Origin: Allokutzneria sp. A3M-2-11 16
Lineage (GTDB): Bacteria > Actinomycetota > Actinomycetes > Mycobacteriales > Pseudonocardiaceae
Length of the DNA: 64,000 nt
Reading direction: 5' to 3'
NCBI RefSeq assembly: GCF_024213555.1
Contig: NZ_JANAVO010000012.1
Location: forward strand, 87,082-151,081
The notes below the pieces were generated by a model. The model did not search any database. It was not told where the DNA came from and saw only the letters and a program-made list of their open reading frames with translations. Positions 54,501-64,000 of this stretch are shown here, piece by piece. The position numbers were made by a program, and so were the translations under genes. The number at the start of each line of letters is the position of its first letter. The stretch's first letter is position 1.

Positions 54501-57500
54501 GCCCGGCGCGCCCTGGTCACCACCTGGATGCACAGGATGGAGTCACCGCCCAGGGAGAAGAAGTTGTCCCGCACGCCGACCTTCGGCACTCCGAGGACGT
54601 CGGCGTAGATCTCCGCGAGCGTGGCCTCGACCGGCGTCCGGGGCGCGACGTGCTTGGACTCCACGCGGGATTCGACCGGAACCTCCGGCAGCGCCTCGCG
54701 GTCGAGGGAGTCGACGAACACGAACGCAGTGGGAACCATGTAGTCGGGCAGCACCTGAGCCAGGAACGACCGCAGGGCAAGAGAATCCCGTTCACGCGCT
54801 TTGACGAACGCCACGAGTCGCCCGCGACCCGACGAGGTGGACACCACCGCGATCGCGTCGTCCACATCGGAGTGCCGACGCAGCACGGACTCCACCGTCG
54901 CGACATCCACCCGGAAGCCGCGCACCCGCACGATCTCCCCGGTGTCGGCGACAACCTCCTCGGAGCCGCGCATCGGCAGCTCGCCGACAGCACTGTCCGG
55001 ATTGGACACAATGCCGCTCAGCAGCACTTCAAGGTGCTCGCTCATCCGAGCGATCGTGTCCGCGTCGAACAGATCAGTGTTGTACTCAATGGTGGTCGTC
55101 AAGGAATCCGCGTTCGGCCAGAACTCCACCACGACATCGAAGCGCGCAGACGGACGGGGCAGGTCGTGTTCGCTGACCCGTAGCGGTCCCATCCGATCAC
55201 GCCGAACGAGAGGCTGCTGCAACGCGACCATTGCCTGCACGAGCGGAGTTCGACTCGGGTCGCGCTCCGGCTGGAGGTGTTCCACGAGCCGGTCGAAAGG
55301 CACCTCGTCGTGGGCGAACGCCTCCAGCACGGTCTCCCGGACCTCGCCAAGGAACTCCGGGAACTCCAACGAAGGGTCCACATAGGACCGAAGCACGAGG
55401 GTGTTCACGAAGAAGCCCGCGACGCCTTCGAGTTCCGTGCGGCCGCGGCCGGAGTTCACCGTGCCGACAGAGATGTCGCGCTGCCGCGAATACCGCGACA
55501 GCATGATCTGCACCGCAGCCGTCAACGTCATGAACAACGTCGCATCGTGTGCTCTGGCCACAGTGGACAGGCGCTCGACGAGGCTCGTCGGCAGAGCACG
55601 GCGGTGCACGGCCCCGGCCGAAGTGCGCACTGGCGGCCGGATGCGATCGGTCGACAGGTCCAGCACCTCAAGGCCGTCGAGCTTGTGCCGCCAGTACGCC
55701 AGGTGCCCGTGGGAGACACCGCCACCGAGCACGTCCTTGGAGCGCTCCCGCTGCCACACCGCGTAGTCCGCGTAGGAGATCGGCAGTTCGGTCAGCATCG
55801 CGGGCAAGCCCTGCACAGCCGCCGTGTACAGCTCCGCCAGCTCCTCCAGCAACAACGAGACCGACCAGCCATCGGTGATGATGTGGTGCTGCGCCAACAG
55901 GAGCACGTGCTCCTCGGCGCTCACCTCGATCAACAGGACGCGGGTCAGCGAACTCGCCAGGAGATACGGACGGCTCAGCTCGCGCTCCAGTTCGACGTCC
56001 ACGTCAACGCCGGAGACCATGCGGAGCGGGATCGTCCCTTCCTCGGCGATGACCTGGAACGGTTCTCCGTCAACGGAGTCGAAGGTCGTGCGCAGCACTT
56101 CGTGCCGCTGCGTGAGCTCGTCGAGCGCGGACCGCAACGCCACCAGGTCAAGTGGTCCGCTGAGGCGTAAAGCGACGCCGGTGTTGTGGTCGACACCGCC
56201 GGGAGCCAGATCCTCGACAAGCCAGAGTCGTTGCTGCGCCGAGGAAAGCGGCAGGCGTCGGCTGCGGTCAGCGCGCGGGATCCACTCCGCCGCAGTCGTC
56301 GTCGACGGCAACAGCGCGGCCAGCTCAGCCACGGTGGGTGCGTCGAAGACGGCACGCGGGGAGACCGCGCTCCCGTACTTCTCCCGCAGGCGCGCCAAGA
56401 CCTTCACGGCGAGCACGGAGTCCCCGCCCAGACCGAAGAAGTCGTCGTTGATCCCGATCTGGTCCGTGCCGAGCGCATCGGAGAACAGACCCGCGACGAA
56501 CTCCTCGCGCTCCGTGCGTGGCGCAGTGGTGCCGGTGGCCGAACGGGTAGGAGCCGGAAGCGCCTTGCGGTCGAGCTTTCCGTTGGGACTCAAAGGGAAA
56601 GCGTCGAGGGTGACGAACGTGGCGGGCACCATGTAGTTCGGCATGCTCGCCGAGAGGGCCTCGCGGACGCGCACCGGATCGGCCGAACCGGTGAGGTAGG
56701 CGACCAGCCGCTTGTCGCCTGGCCGGTCCTCCCGGACGAGCGCGACTGCCTGCCGCACACCGGGAACCGCCTGCATGGCGGCCTCGATCTCGCCCAGTTC
56801 GATGCGGAAACCACGCAGCTTCACCTGGTGGTCGGCGCGCCCGACGAACTCAAGATCACCGGTCGGGCTCCGCCGCACCACGTCGCCGGTCCGGTACATC
56901 CGGCTGCCGGGCGGGCCGAACGGGTCCGCGACGAACCGCGTCGCCGACAGCTCGGGACGACGCAGGTACCCGCGCGCCAGGCCGATGCCGGACACGTAGA
57001 GCTCGCCGACGTCGGCCGGGCGCAGCGCCGAGTCGAGGACGTACGCGAAGGTGTTCCGGATCGGGCCACCGATGGGCGGCGGCGTGTCCGCGGGCACCAG
57101 CGGAGGACTCCACGTGGACACGACGGTCGCCTCGGTCGGCCCGTAAGCGTTGATCATCCGGCGGCCCGGTGCCCACCGCTGCACCAGCTCCGGCGGGCAC
57201 GCGTCCCCGCCCACGACGAGCGTCCGGAACTCGGGCAGCTCCGCGCCGTCCGGCACGGTCGCCAGCGCCACCGGGGGGATCAGCGCGTGGCTGACCCGGT
57301 TCCGCTCCAGCACCTCCGCCAGCTGCTCGCCGAGCAGCGGTCCCTCCGGCGGCACCACGAGCGCCGCGCCGACCGGCAACGACATGCACAGCTCCAGTAC
57401 CGAGGCGTCGAAGCTCGGTGAGGAGAACTGCAACACCCGGTCGCCCGGCCGCACGTCGAAGCGCTCGGCCTCGGCGGCGGAGAAGTTCGCCAGCCCCCGG

Positions 57501-58021
57501 TGCGACACCACGACGCCCTTGGGGCGCCCGGTCGAACCGGAGGTGTAGATGACGTACGCGGCGTTGTCCGGCGACAGCTCCACCACTGGATCGGTGTCCG
57601 GTAAGCCGCCGGTGTCGGGCATTTTGTCCAGGACCAGCAACGGCTTCGCGTCGTCGATCATGAACGCGACGCGCTCGCGCGGGTAGCCGGGGTCGACCGG
57701 CAGGTACGCCGCGCCCGCCTTGAGCACCGCCAGCTGCGCGACGATGATCTCCACCGACCGCGGCAGCACCAGCGCGACGATCCGCTCCGGACCGGCGCCC
57801 GCGGCGATCAGCCTGTGCGCTAACCGGTTCGCCCGGGCGTTGAGCCCGGCGTAGGTCAACCGGTCGGCGCCGTCGAGCACGGCTGGGGCGTTGGGCGAGC
57901 GCGCGACCTGCGCCTCGAAGAGCTCGGGGAAGGTCCGCACGGGCACGGCGCGCGCGGAATCGTCCCACCCGTGCCGGGTCAGTGCGGCGAACAACGGTGT
58001 CGGGGCCGTCTCAGCGGTCAT
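51524..58021 (-). CDS. Non-ribosomal peptide synthetase, loading module plus two modules lacking full A domains
   Basis: 2165 aa from the ATG at 58021 (AAAGGG upstream; a GTG at 58075 is possible). Order by landmark residue: A (SGSTG 160)-PCP (530)-C (HHIITDGW 715)-truncated A (1005-1110)-PCP (1158)-E (1325)-C (1774)-PCP (2110). Module 2 keeps only the A8-A10 part ([17 protein letters not shown] to [10 protein letters not shown]), so the core A1-A7 and ATP/substrate pocket are missing. Module 3 has C then PCP with a short linker and no A at all. Loading A code reads DALLVGAVV, close to the tyrocidine Tyr code. The A-PCP start without C indicates chain initiation. Stop overlaps the second NRPS start. 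Confidence 0.93.
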
Positions 58022-58103
58022 CGGTGGTCGACCCTTTCGGGGGATAGGTCGGCATGCGTCAAGGCCGGGGTGCACCCGGCGGGAACGTGGCGGCGGGAGG
58101 GGG

Positions 58104-59381
58104 TCAGGCGGGTGTCAACGCCCGACGCCGGCGGGCCAGTCGGCCGCCGACCTGGATCCGGTCGATACCGCCGCCGGGGCCGGTGAGGAACCGCCCGGTC
58201 TGGCTGGTGTCGCCGGTGTCCACGTCACGCATCGCGAACAGCAGGCCGTCGAGCGGGGTCAGCTCGGCGTAGGGGTCGCCGTCGACGGCGAGGGCGAGCC
58301 GCCCGCCACCGGCTTCGGTGACGGAGTACTCCAGGTCGCCGTTGAGGTAGTCGCCGAGGCAGTCCGGGGGCGGGGGCACCCGGTCGGCCCGCCGGGCGGC
58401 TCCGTGGTCACCGAGACCGAACTCCGCGGCGAGCTCCTGCCACAGGTGGTATCCCGTGCTGCCATTGGTGGTCAGCGCGATCACCGTGCCGGAGGCGGGG
58501 TGCACCCGCAGGTGCGCCGACGTGCCGTCGCCGGTGCCGTCGTGGCCGAACCACTCGCCGTACACCGCGACGCCGAGACCCCAGCCGTCGGCCATGCCGA
58601 AGGGCTCGGCGCCCGCGACCGGCCTCGTGGCCTCCCGCAGGAGGTCCTCGTCGATCAGCCCGGGGGAGCCGAGGAACACCTGTCCCACGGCGAGCAGGTC
58701 CAGCGCGCTGGCGGCAACCGCGCCCGCTGGCGCGTCAAGGGCGCTCAGCGACTGCTGGACGGGCCTGGCGGGGTGCGGGCTCCGCACCGCGTGGCCGGTC
58801 ACGGCGTCGCTCGCCGCGGCACCGACCACGTGACCCAGGCGCAGGCCGAGCGGGGCGGCCAGCACCGCGTCCACGGCTTCCCGCCAGCTCATCCCGGTCA
58901 CGGCCTCGACGACGCCGCCGACGATCACGTAACCGATGTTGGAGTAGGAGAAACCGGCGCCCGGCGCACCGACCGGGCTCAGCGTGCGGCACGCGTTCAC
59001 CACGTGCCTGCGCGGCGAGGTCGCGCTGAGATCGGTGGCATCCGAGGGCAGCCCGGCCGTGTGGCTGAGCAGCTGCCGCGTCGTCACCCGGCCGAATCCC
59101 GTGCCCCGCCCCAGTTCCGGCAGGTACTCCGAGATCGGCTCGTCCAGCTCCAGGTCCTCCTCCGCGGCCAGCGCCAGGGCGAGGGCCGCGGTGCAGACCT
59201 TCGTCACCGAGCCCACCGGGACCTTCGCGTCCTCGGTGAGCGGTGTCCCGCTGCCCTGCCGGGCCGTGCCGAAGACGGCCGACGACACCTGGCCGTCCAG
59301 CAGCGCGGCGACCTGGGCGCCGGGCACGCCCCGGCTCCCGACCAGCTCGCCGAGCCGTCGCGACATCTGGGCGAAATTCAT
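58104..59381 (-). CDS. PBP-type (SurE-like) stand-alone thioesterase/peptide cyclase
   Basis: 425 aa serine hydrolase of the beta-lactamase/penicillin-binding-protein fold. Nucleophile motif S58-V-T-K61, second motif Y146-S-N148, third motif H280-D-G-T in place of KTG. A roughly 95-residue C-terminal extension (from about 330) resembles the lipocalin-like domain of SurE. No signal peptide, so it is cytoplasmic, unlike real PBPs. It is the first gene of the NRPS operon, 82 nt before the NRPS. The assembly line lacks a thioesterase and ends in E, which is the setting in which PBP-type thioesterases release and cyclise peptides with D C-termini. A beta-lactamase-like resistance role is the alternative. 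Confidence 0.82.
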   Translation of the reverse strand: MNFAQMSRRLGELVGSRGVPGAQVAALLDGQVSSAVFGTARQGSGTPLTEDAKVPVGSVTKVCTAALALALAAEEDLELDEPISEYLPELGRGTGFGRVTTRQLLSHTAGLPSDATDLSATSPRRHVVNACRTLSPVGAPGAGFSYSNIGYVIVGGVVEAVTGMSWREAVDAVLAAPLGLRLGHVVGAAASDAVTGHAVRSPHPARPVQQSLSALDAPAGAVAASALDLLAVGQVFLGSPGLIDEDLLREATRPVAGAEPFGMADGWGLGVAVYGEWFGHDGTGDGTSAHLRVHPASGTVIALTTNGSTGYHLWQELAAEFGLGDHGAARRADRVPPPPDCLGDYLNGDLEYSVTEAGGGRLALAVDGDPYAELTPLDGLLFAMRDVDTGDTSQTGRFLTGPGGGIDRIQVGGRLARRRRALTPA

Positions 59382-60330
59382 CGATCCTCGCTCATCGACT
59401 TCCCAGGGGCACGGTTGACCGCAGCCGGTTCACCACGCCCGTGAACCGTTTCGGTGTACGACCTGAGAATGTGACCCAAAAGACATCTTGGGCCGGTACC
59501 GCAACTCCACGTGCCCCGCGCGGAGTTATGTCGCACTTGGTGCAGGGCAACGGTGTCAACCCGCTCAGATTTCAGCGACCGCCAAACGGAGCATTCATCG
59601 AAGTATTACCGAATGCGATGGTGCGCGGCGCGAGAGATGTAACCCGAGGTTTGACGAGTGACACGTTTATTCACCCTATCGGCGACGTTTTGCCTGTAAC
59701 GTCCTGCTCTAGCGGGTGATCCGGGGCATATTTGAGTGACGTTACCGACAAGTAGTCAGGCTCCGTCCGGCCCGTTACAGATCAATTATTCGAATCGCGG
59801 GGCCGTCGAGTGGTACGAAAGTAACAGGGCTCCGCTTACTTTAGTACCACTTCTTTCGCGATCTGTACGTACATATTCGGCACGGGCGTGCCATTCGGTT
59901 CGGTCCCGTTTTCCGAAACGCATCCGTAGCTGGAAGGCGTTCTCCGGGTGTGTGCGGCCGTACGCCGCGCCGTTCGAGTGTGCGTGACGCCCGATCGGAC
60001 CAACCCGGTACGACAACCGGTGCACTCGAACCCGGAATCCTCTCAGCTGCTGGGACAGCTGCCCCGCGAAACGCCATCGGGGCCCGCATTGCCCGGGAAA
60101 AGCGATGTGATCGCATTCGCACTGGCAATTGTCAATGAATTGGGCGATATCAATCCACTCCCGTAGCGACTACGGATCGATCACAAGTCGCCCGCGGGCG
60201 GCGGAGAAGTGCTTGTCCACCAAGGAGATCGTCGTCCCGATTAGGGATGAACTTGGTCACGGCTTGGCCGGGGCGTTGATCGGGCCCCGCGCTGGCGGTA
60301 AGACAGCGGCAGGCGAGCGAGGGAGAGCGC
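59382..60330. promoter_or_regulatory. 950-nt intergenic region with divergent promoters and an inverted repeat
   Basis: No gene convinced me here. The region is AT-richer than average and separates the NRPS operon from the TPR gene, so it should hold both promoters. At 59810-59850 there is a 15-bp inverted repeat with one mismatch (GTGGTACGAAAGTAA - 11 nt - TTACTTTAGTACCAC), a candidate operator or hairpin. No regulator gene is adjacent. Confidence 0.5.
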
Positions 60331-62343
60331 GTGGACTCGGCGCAGCAGCTGTTCGGAACCGCCGTCGACCGGGAAGCCGCCGGAGATCTTCGCAGCGCGA
60401 AAGCGTTGTACGGCAAGGTGATCGACACCGGCGACGAGGAGTACGCGCCCGCGGCCGCGGTGCGGCTGGCCCGGTTGCTGGAGACCACGGGCGATCTGGC
60501 GGGCGCGCGGTCGGCCTACCGCGTCGCGGCCGATTCGGGGCACCCGTTGCACTCCAGGCTCGCCGCGCGCAGGCTCGCCGGTACCGCGACCCGGCGCTAC
60601 GCCGCCGAACCGAAGCTGCTCGAACCCGTCGCGAACCCGGACCTGTACCGCCGCAACGCTTTCCGGCTCAGCGGCTTGCCCGTCGACGCCACCGCGCGTG
60701 ACCTGCGGCGACGCGGAGAGCAGCTGCGCGCCGCCGAGCGACTTGGCGCGCTGGTCGAGGAGGTGGACCCGGGGGCCGTCCGCGAAGCGCTCACACTGGT
60801 GCGCGATCCGGCCAGGCGGATCGTTGAGGAACTGTTCTGGCTCTGGGAAAACCAGTCTCCGGAGGCGTCCGGCGGCGGTCCAGCCCTGCACGACGCGGCC
60901 GTGCTGGCACATGCCCAAGCCCTCGACGCCGGGGACGACGCGGACCCGGCGCTGTGGCGGCGCGCGTACGAGTACTGGGGCGCGGTCGTCGAGGAAGCCG
61001 AGTGCTGGCAATGGCTGGCGGACCGCGTCGCCCAGCTCGCCGACCGCAGGATCAGCGGGCAGACCGTCGAGACGATGCGCGCCGAACTGCCGAGGGCGGT
61101 CCTGGCACCGCAGGCCGCGCTGGCGGCCCGAGCCGCGGAGGCCGGGGCGGACGACATCGCCCGCGCGCACGTGGAATCCCTGCGGCGGTCCGGGTTCCCG
61201 ATCGATGTCATCACCGAAGCCCTTGGCGCCGCGACGAAACACCTCACCGCGCGGGTCAGATCCGCGTGCCGGAAGGCCGAACGGCTCACCGTGGCGGACC
61301 CCGAGGACGGCGCCGACGCCGTCGACGCGCTGTTGGACAAGGTCGAGCCGCTGCTGAAGGCAGTGCGACTGGTGCTCGGGGAGAACTCGAACGCGTACGG
61401 CGCGGCGGCTGACGCGGTCGCCCTGTCGGTCAACACCTGCGTGGTCCGGTACGTCAACGAGGGGCACGACTTCGGCGACGCGTTCGAACAGCTGGAAGAG
61501 GTCCTGGACATCGCGATCAGCCCGCAGGCGCGGGCCGCGGTCGAACCGAGCTACGTCGCCGCTGGCTCCAACGTGCTCGGCGAGCTCTGCGAGGACGCCG
61601 CGGACCGCGCCACCGCCCTGCCGGAAGAGGGCGCGCGGATCGCCGAGAGCCTGCTCGACGAAATCCAGCCGACAGTGGCCGCGTTGGCCGCGCGCGTCGA
61701 TCCGGACGACCCGCTCTACCGCGAATGCCTGGATGGCGTGGCACTGTGCGCGGTCAGCTGCCTGGGCTCGTTCCACGGCGCCACCGGGGACGACGAGACC
61801 ACGCTCGCCGGGCTCTCCAGGGCGCTCGACCTGGCGGTCGGCGGGGAAGCGCGGTCGGCCATCGAGGTCGTGCGCATCGGCCTCCGCTCGGTCTGCTGGT
61901 TCTGCCAGGCCGAGGACGGCAGGACCGCGGTCCTCGAAGCGGCGCTGCACGGCGAGGTCGACCGTTCCGAGCTGCCCAGGGTGACCTGGAAGACGGCGGG
62001 CGTCGTGGTGCCCAGGTGCACCGGCTGCCGCGCCGCGCACGACCGCCGCGACCGGCTGGACTCCGGCTGGGCCGCCGCGCCGATCCCGGTGCTCGGGGTG
62101 CCGCTGGTCCTTGGCGGGACCTTCGCCCTGTTCGACGCCGAGTTCGGGCCGTTCTCGGCGCTGCTGTTCGTCTTCGTGTCCGTCTTCGTCCTGTTCTCGG
62201 CTTACGGCGCGCTGGTCAACGCGCGACAGCGCCGGGCGGAGGAGCGGCGGGCGCACCTCAACGCGGCTCTGTCCCGGTTCCCGCCGATCCAGCAGCTGGA
62301 GCTGCTTGGCTGGCGGCTCGGCGCGCGCCCGCCCGGTCTGTAG
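60331..62343 (+). CDS. TPR/zinc-ribbon membrane protein associated with an Hsp70-like gene
   Basis: 670 aa. N-terminal TPR-like repeats (residues 1-95), then NPDLYRRNAFRLSGLPVDATAR near residue 105, a motif I associate with J-like proteins next to actinobacterial Hsp70 homologues. A long helical region follows. Cys pairs CWFC (about 523) and CTGC (about 562) may form a zinc ribbon. Two transmembrane helices at about 585-630 precede a short tail. GTG at 60331 with GAGGGAGAG upstream. It is followed by a decayed Hsp70-like gene, with which it would form a two-gene chaperone pair. Function beyond that is unknown. Confidence 0.75.
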   Translation: MDSAQQLFGTAVDREAAGDLRSAKALYGKVIDTGDEEYAPAAAVRLARLLETTGDLAGARSAYRVAADSGHPLHSRLAARRLAGTATRRYAAEPKLLEPVANPDLYRRNAFRLSGLPVDATARDLRRRGEQLRAAERLGALVEEVDPGAVREALTLVRDPARRIVEELFWLWENQSPEASGGGPALHDAAVLAHAQALDAGDDADPALWRRAYEYWGAVVEEAECWQWLADRVAQLADRRISGQTVETMRAELPRAVLAPQAALAARAAEAGADDIARAHVESLRRSGFPIDVITEALGAATKHLTARVRSACRKAERLTVADPEDGADAVDALLDKVEPLLKAVRLVLGENSNAYGAAADAVALSVNTCVVRYVNEGHDFGDAFEQLEEVLDIAISPQARAAVEPSYVAAGSNVLGELCEDAADRATALPEEGARIAESLLDEIQPTVAALAARVDPDDPLYRECLDGVALCAVSCLGSFHGATGDDETTLAGLSRALDLAVGGEARSAIEVVRIGLRSVCWFCQAEDGRTAVLEAALHGEVDRSELPRVTWKTAGVVVPRCTGCRAAHDRRDRLDSGWAAAPIPVLGVPLVLGGTFALFDAEFGPFSALLFVFVSVFVLFSAYGALVNARQRRAEERRAHLNAALSRFPPIQQLELLGWRLGARPPGL

Positions 62344-62456
62344 AGACTCTGTAGAAGAGGACTCACCCGCCCAGCGGCACGCGCAGACCGCGATGGACGC
62401 GCTCGCCGCGCGTGCTGGCCTTCCAGCCGCGCCCCGGGCTGACCAGGGAGACCATC

Positions 62457-63871
62457 GTGGAGACGGTCCGGCCCACGATCTACCTGCACGGCAAGGTGAT
62501 CGGCATCGACCTCGGCACCACCAACAGCGCTGTGGCACTGCTGCACGGCGTGGACACGGAGGTGCTGAAGAACAACGACGGCGACGAGACCACGCCGTCC
62601 GCGGTGTGGGTGGACCGGCGCGAGCGCCTGTACGTCGGCCGCGCGGCGCGGGACCGCGCGGAGGCCGACCCGGACAACACGTGCATGGAATTCAAGCTGC
62701 GCATGGGCACCGCGGGCGCGGCGAAGCGATTCGCGGCCAGTGGGCGGGAGACGTCACCCGAGGAGCTGTCCGCGGAAGTGCTGAAGTCGCTGCGAGCGGA
62801 CGTCCGCCAGCGCACCGGCTCGGAGATCAGTTCGGCGGTGGTCACCGTCCCCACGGCCTTCGACATCCACTCCTGCGACGCCACCCGGCGCGCCGCGGAA
62901 CTCGCCGGGCTCTCGTTCTCGCCGCTGTTGCAGGAGCCCACGCGCTGTGGCTGGTCTACGACTTCGGCGGGGGCACGTTCGACGCGGCGGTGATCCAGCT
63001 GCGGGATGGGGAGTTCACCGTGGTCAACGATCGCGGCGACAACTTCCTCGGCGGCAAGCTGATCGACTGGAAGATCGTGGAGGAGATGCTGATCCCGGCG
63101 GCGGTGCGGCAGGCCCCCGCGCTGGCCGGGCTCCGGCGCGGTGAGCCGAGGTGGTTCGCCGCGGTGAACAAGCTGAAGCTTGCCGCGTATACGGCGAAGA
63201 TCCGCTGTCCAGAGTGGACAGTGCGGGCATCCTGGTGGAGCGCACGGTCACGTTACGGACCACAGTGGACGGTCTGATCCGCATCCCCGTCCTCGAAGGC
63301 GAATACCATCGCGCCGACCGCAACCGCCGCGTCGGCCGCCTGGAGTTCGACACCAGCCGGGCCCTCCCGTCCGGGAGCGAAGTCGTCTTCACCATGGCCA
63401 GGACACGCTCAACCTCCGCACCGAGTCCGCCCCCGCGCAGTCCGCACTGGCCCGCGCTTTCGACGTCGAACGCTCGTGCCCGGCACCCCCGTCGCCGACG
63501 TGCTCCTCGCGCGCATCGACGGCGAGAGCATCCTCCACGATGTGAAAACCCTTGTAGCGGCGGCAAAATCCGACCCCGACCCCGACGCCGCGACGGCTAC
63601 TCGACCTGCGCGTGGCCGCCGACGACGTCGAGGACGAGCTGGCATGGCCAAGGTCGATGGCACTGATCTTGCGTTGTACGAGTCGGCGATCCATGCGGGA
63701 ACTGGATCGGAGCGGGGTGTTGCAGGTGCACTTCTTCTATGCGTTGGTGGGGATGCGGGGAGAGATGCGGAATGGGGTGCATGCGGATCGGTTGATCGCT
63801 GAGGGGGTAATATGCAGTTGCGGGATTTGTTGCCGGAGCCGCCTGATCCGTTTAGTACTGTGGATCGGTGA
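62457..63871 (+). pseudogene. Decayed Hsp70-family (DnaK-like) gene
   Basis: GTG at 62457 starts a good DnaK ATPase N-terminus (KVIGIDLGTTNSAVALLHG ... SAVVTVPTAFD ... LLQEP). At about 62940 the frame changes, with some 15 codons missing, and continues as LWLVYDFGGGTFDAAVIQL. Near 63200 another shift leads to AGILVERTVTLRTTVDG and a run ending RALPSGSEVVF. Further pieces recur in changing frames: ADVLLARIDGESILHDVKTL, RLLDLRVAADDVEDELAWP, FYALVGMRGEMRNG, and finally LRDLLPEPPDPFSTVDR with stop at 63871. At least five frame changes and internal deletions make it non-functional. Confidence 0.85.
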
Positions 63872-63903
63872 GCGTTTCTGTTTCCGGTTGGGCTTCCAGC
63901 GGG

Positions 63904-64000
63904 GCTGGGCTTCCAGCTTGCGCCGGTACCAGCGGTGGGGTCGGCTTGACCTGGGGGCCCCTTGCGCGTGCCCTTGGGCCTCTCAGGGGCACGGGATGAA
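63904..64000 (+). repeat. Palindromic dispersed repeat, copy 2 (cut by window edge)
   Basis: 97 nt nearly identical to the reverse complement of 22774-22871 (for example TCGGCTTGACCTGGGG and CTTGCGCGTGCCCTTGGGCC). It lies directly after the Hsp70 pseudogene, in non-coding DNA as in copy 1. The second arm, if present, is beyond the window. Confidence 0.75.

Noticed and set aside
58104..59381. Class C beta-lactamase giving antibiotic resistance
   Set aside because: No signal peptide, a C-terminal lipocalin-like region, and first place in an NRPS operon lacking a thioesterase point to a PBP-type thioesterase instead.
60241..62538. 765 aa minus-strand open frame
   Set aside because: Antisense to the TPR/zinc-ribbon gene, low-complexity Arg/Gly/Gln composition, no ribosome site; the plus-strand gene has clear domains.

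Overview
This is a GC-rich actinobacterial chromosome segment. It is most likely from the order Pseudonocardiales (Amycolatopsis/Allokutzneria/Lentzea-like). Reasons: SARP/AfsR, MmyB-type XRE and F420-dependent LLM proteins; a complete Mrp antiporter operon; a giant NRPS locus; frequent GTG starts with 1-4 nt translational overlaps; and in-frame SNAPNAS-type repeat insertions that I associate with this order. The genus is an inference. I found no rRNA, tRNA or CRISPR array.

Layout. (1) 1-2.9 kb, minus strand: a sugar-catabolic operon with FGGY kinase, histidine phosphatase, DeoR repressor and a HAD phosphatase cut by the left edge. (2) 2.9-7 kb: a frameshifted VOC gene, a small secreted protein, a decayed lanthipeptide-synthetase remnant, and a TetR/DUF998 divergent pair. 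(3) 6.9-12.3 kb, minus strand: a tightly overlapping operon of DAO-type flavin oxidase, lysine N6-hydroxylase-like flavoprotein, cupin, methionyl-tRNA-synthetase-like enzyme, LLM oxidoreductase and DoxX. The first four match the hydrazine-forming (N-N bond) machinery known from s56-p1 biosynthesis, but with cupin and MetRS-like parts as separate genes. A SARP/AfsR regulator is divergent from it. (4) 15-25.4 kb: a HEAT/WD40-like protein with a tiny HhH protein, an AraC regulator, an acyltransferase, an ArsR/cation exchanger pair, a DUF222-HNH protein, a palindromic dispersed repeat, an SDR/XRE pair, and a secreted trypsin. (5) 25.5-31.3 kb: mrpABCDEFG. (6) 31.2-59.4 kb, minus strand: one NRPS operon. 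Its order is PBP-type thioesterase, NRPS of 2165 aa, NRPS of 6372 aa, and MFS exporter. (7) 60.3-64 kb: a TPR/zinc-ribbon membrane protein, a heavily decayed Hsp70-like gene, and a second copy of the palindromic repeat.

How the NRPS operon works (inference). The assembly line has eight carrier domains but only six complete adenylation domains. Module 2 keeps only the C-terminal A subdomain, and module 3 has no A domain. The hand-read A codes form two groups. Three are aromatic-like (modules 1, 7, 8). Three are rich in acidic pocket residues and suggest basic substrates (modules 4, 5, 6). E domains sit in modules 2, 4, 6 and 8. The line ends in an E domain without a thioesterase, and a free-standing PBP-like serine hydrolase opens the operon. 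This is the arrangement used by SurE-type enzymes to release and cyclise peptides with a D C-terminal residue. The likely product is a cyclic cationic/aromatic peptide, exported by the MFS protein.
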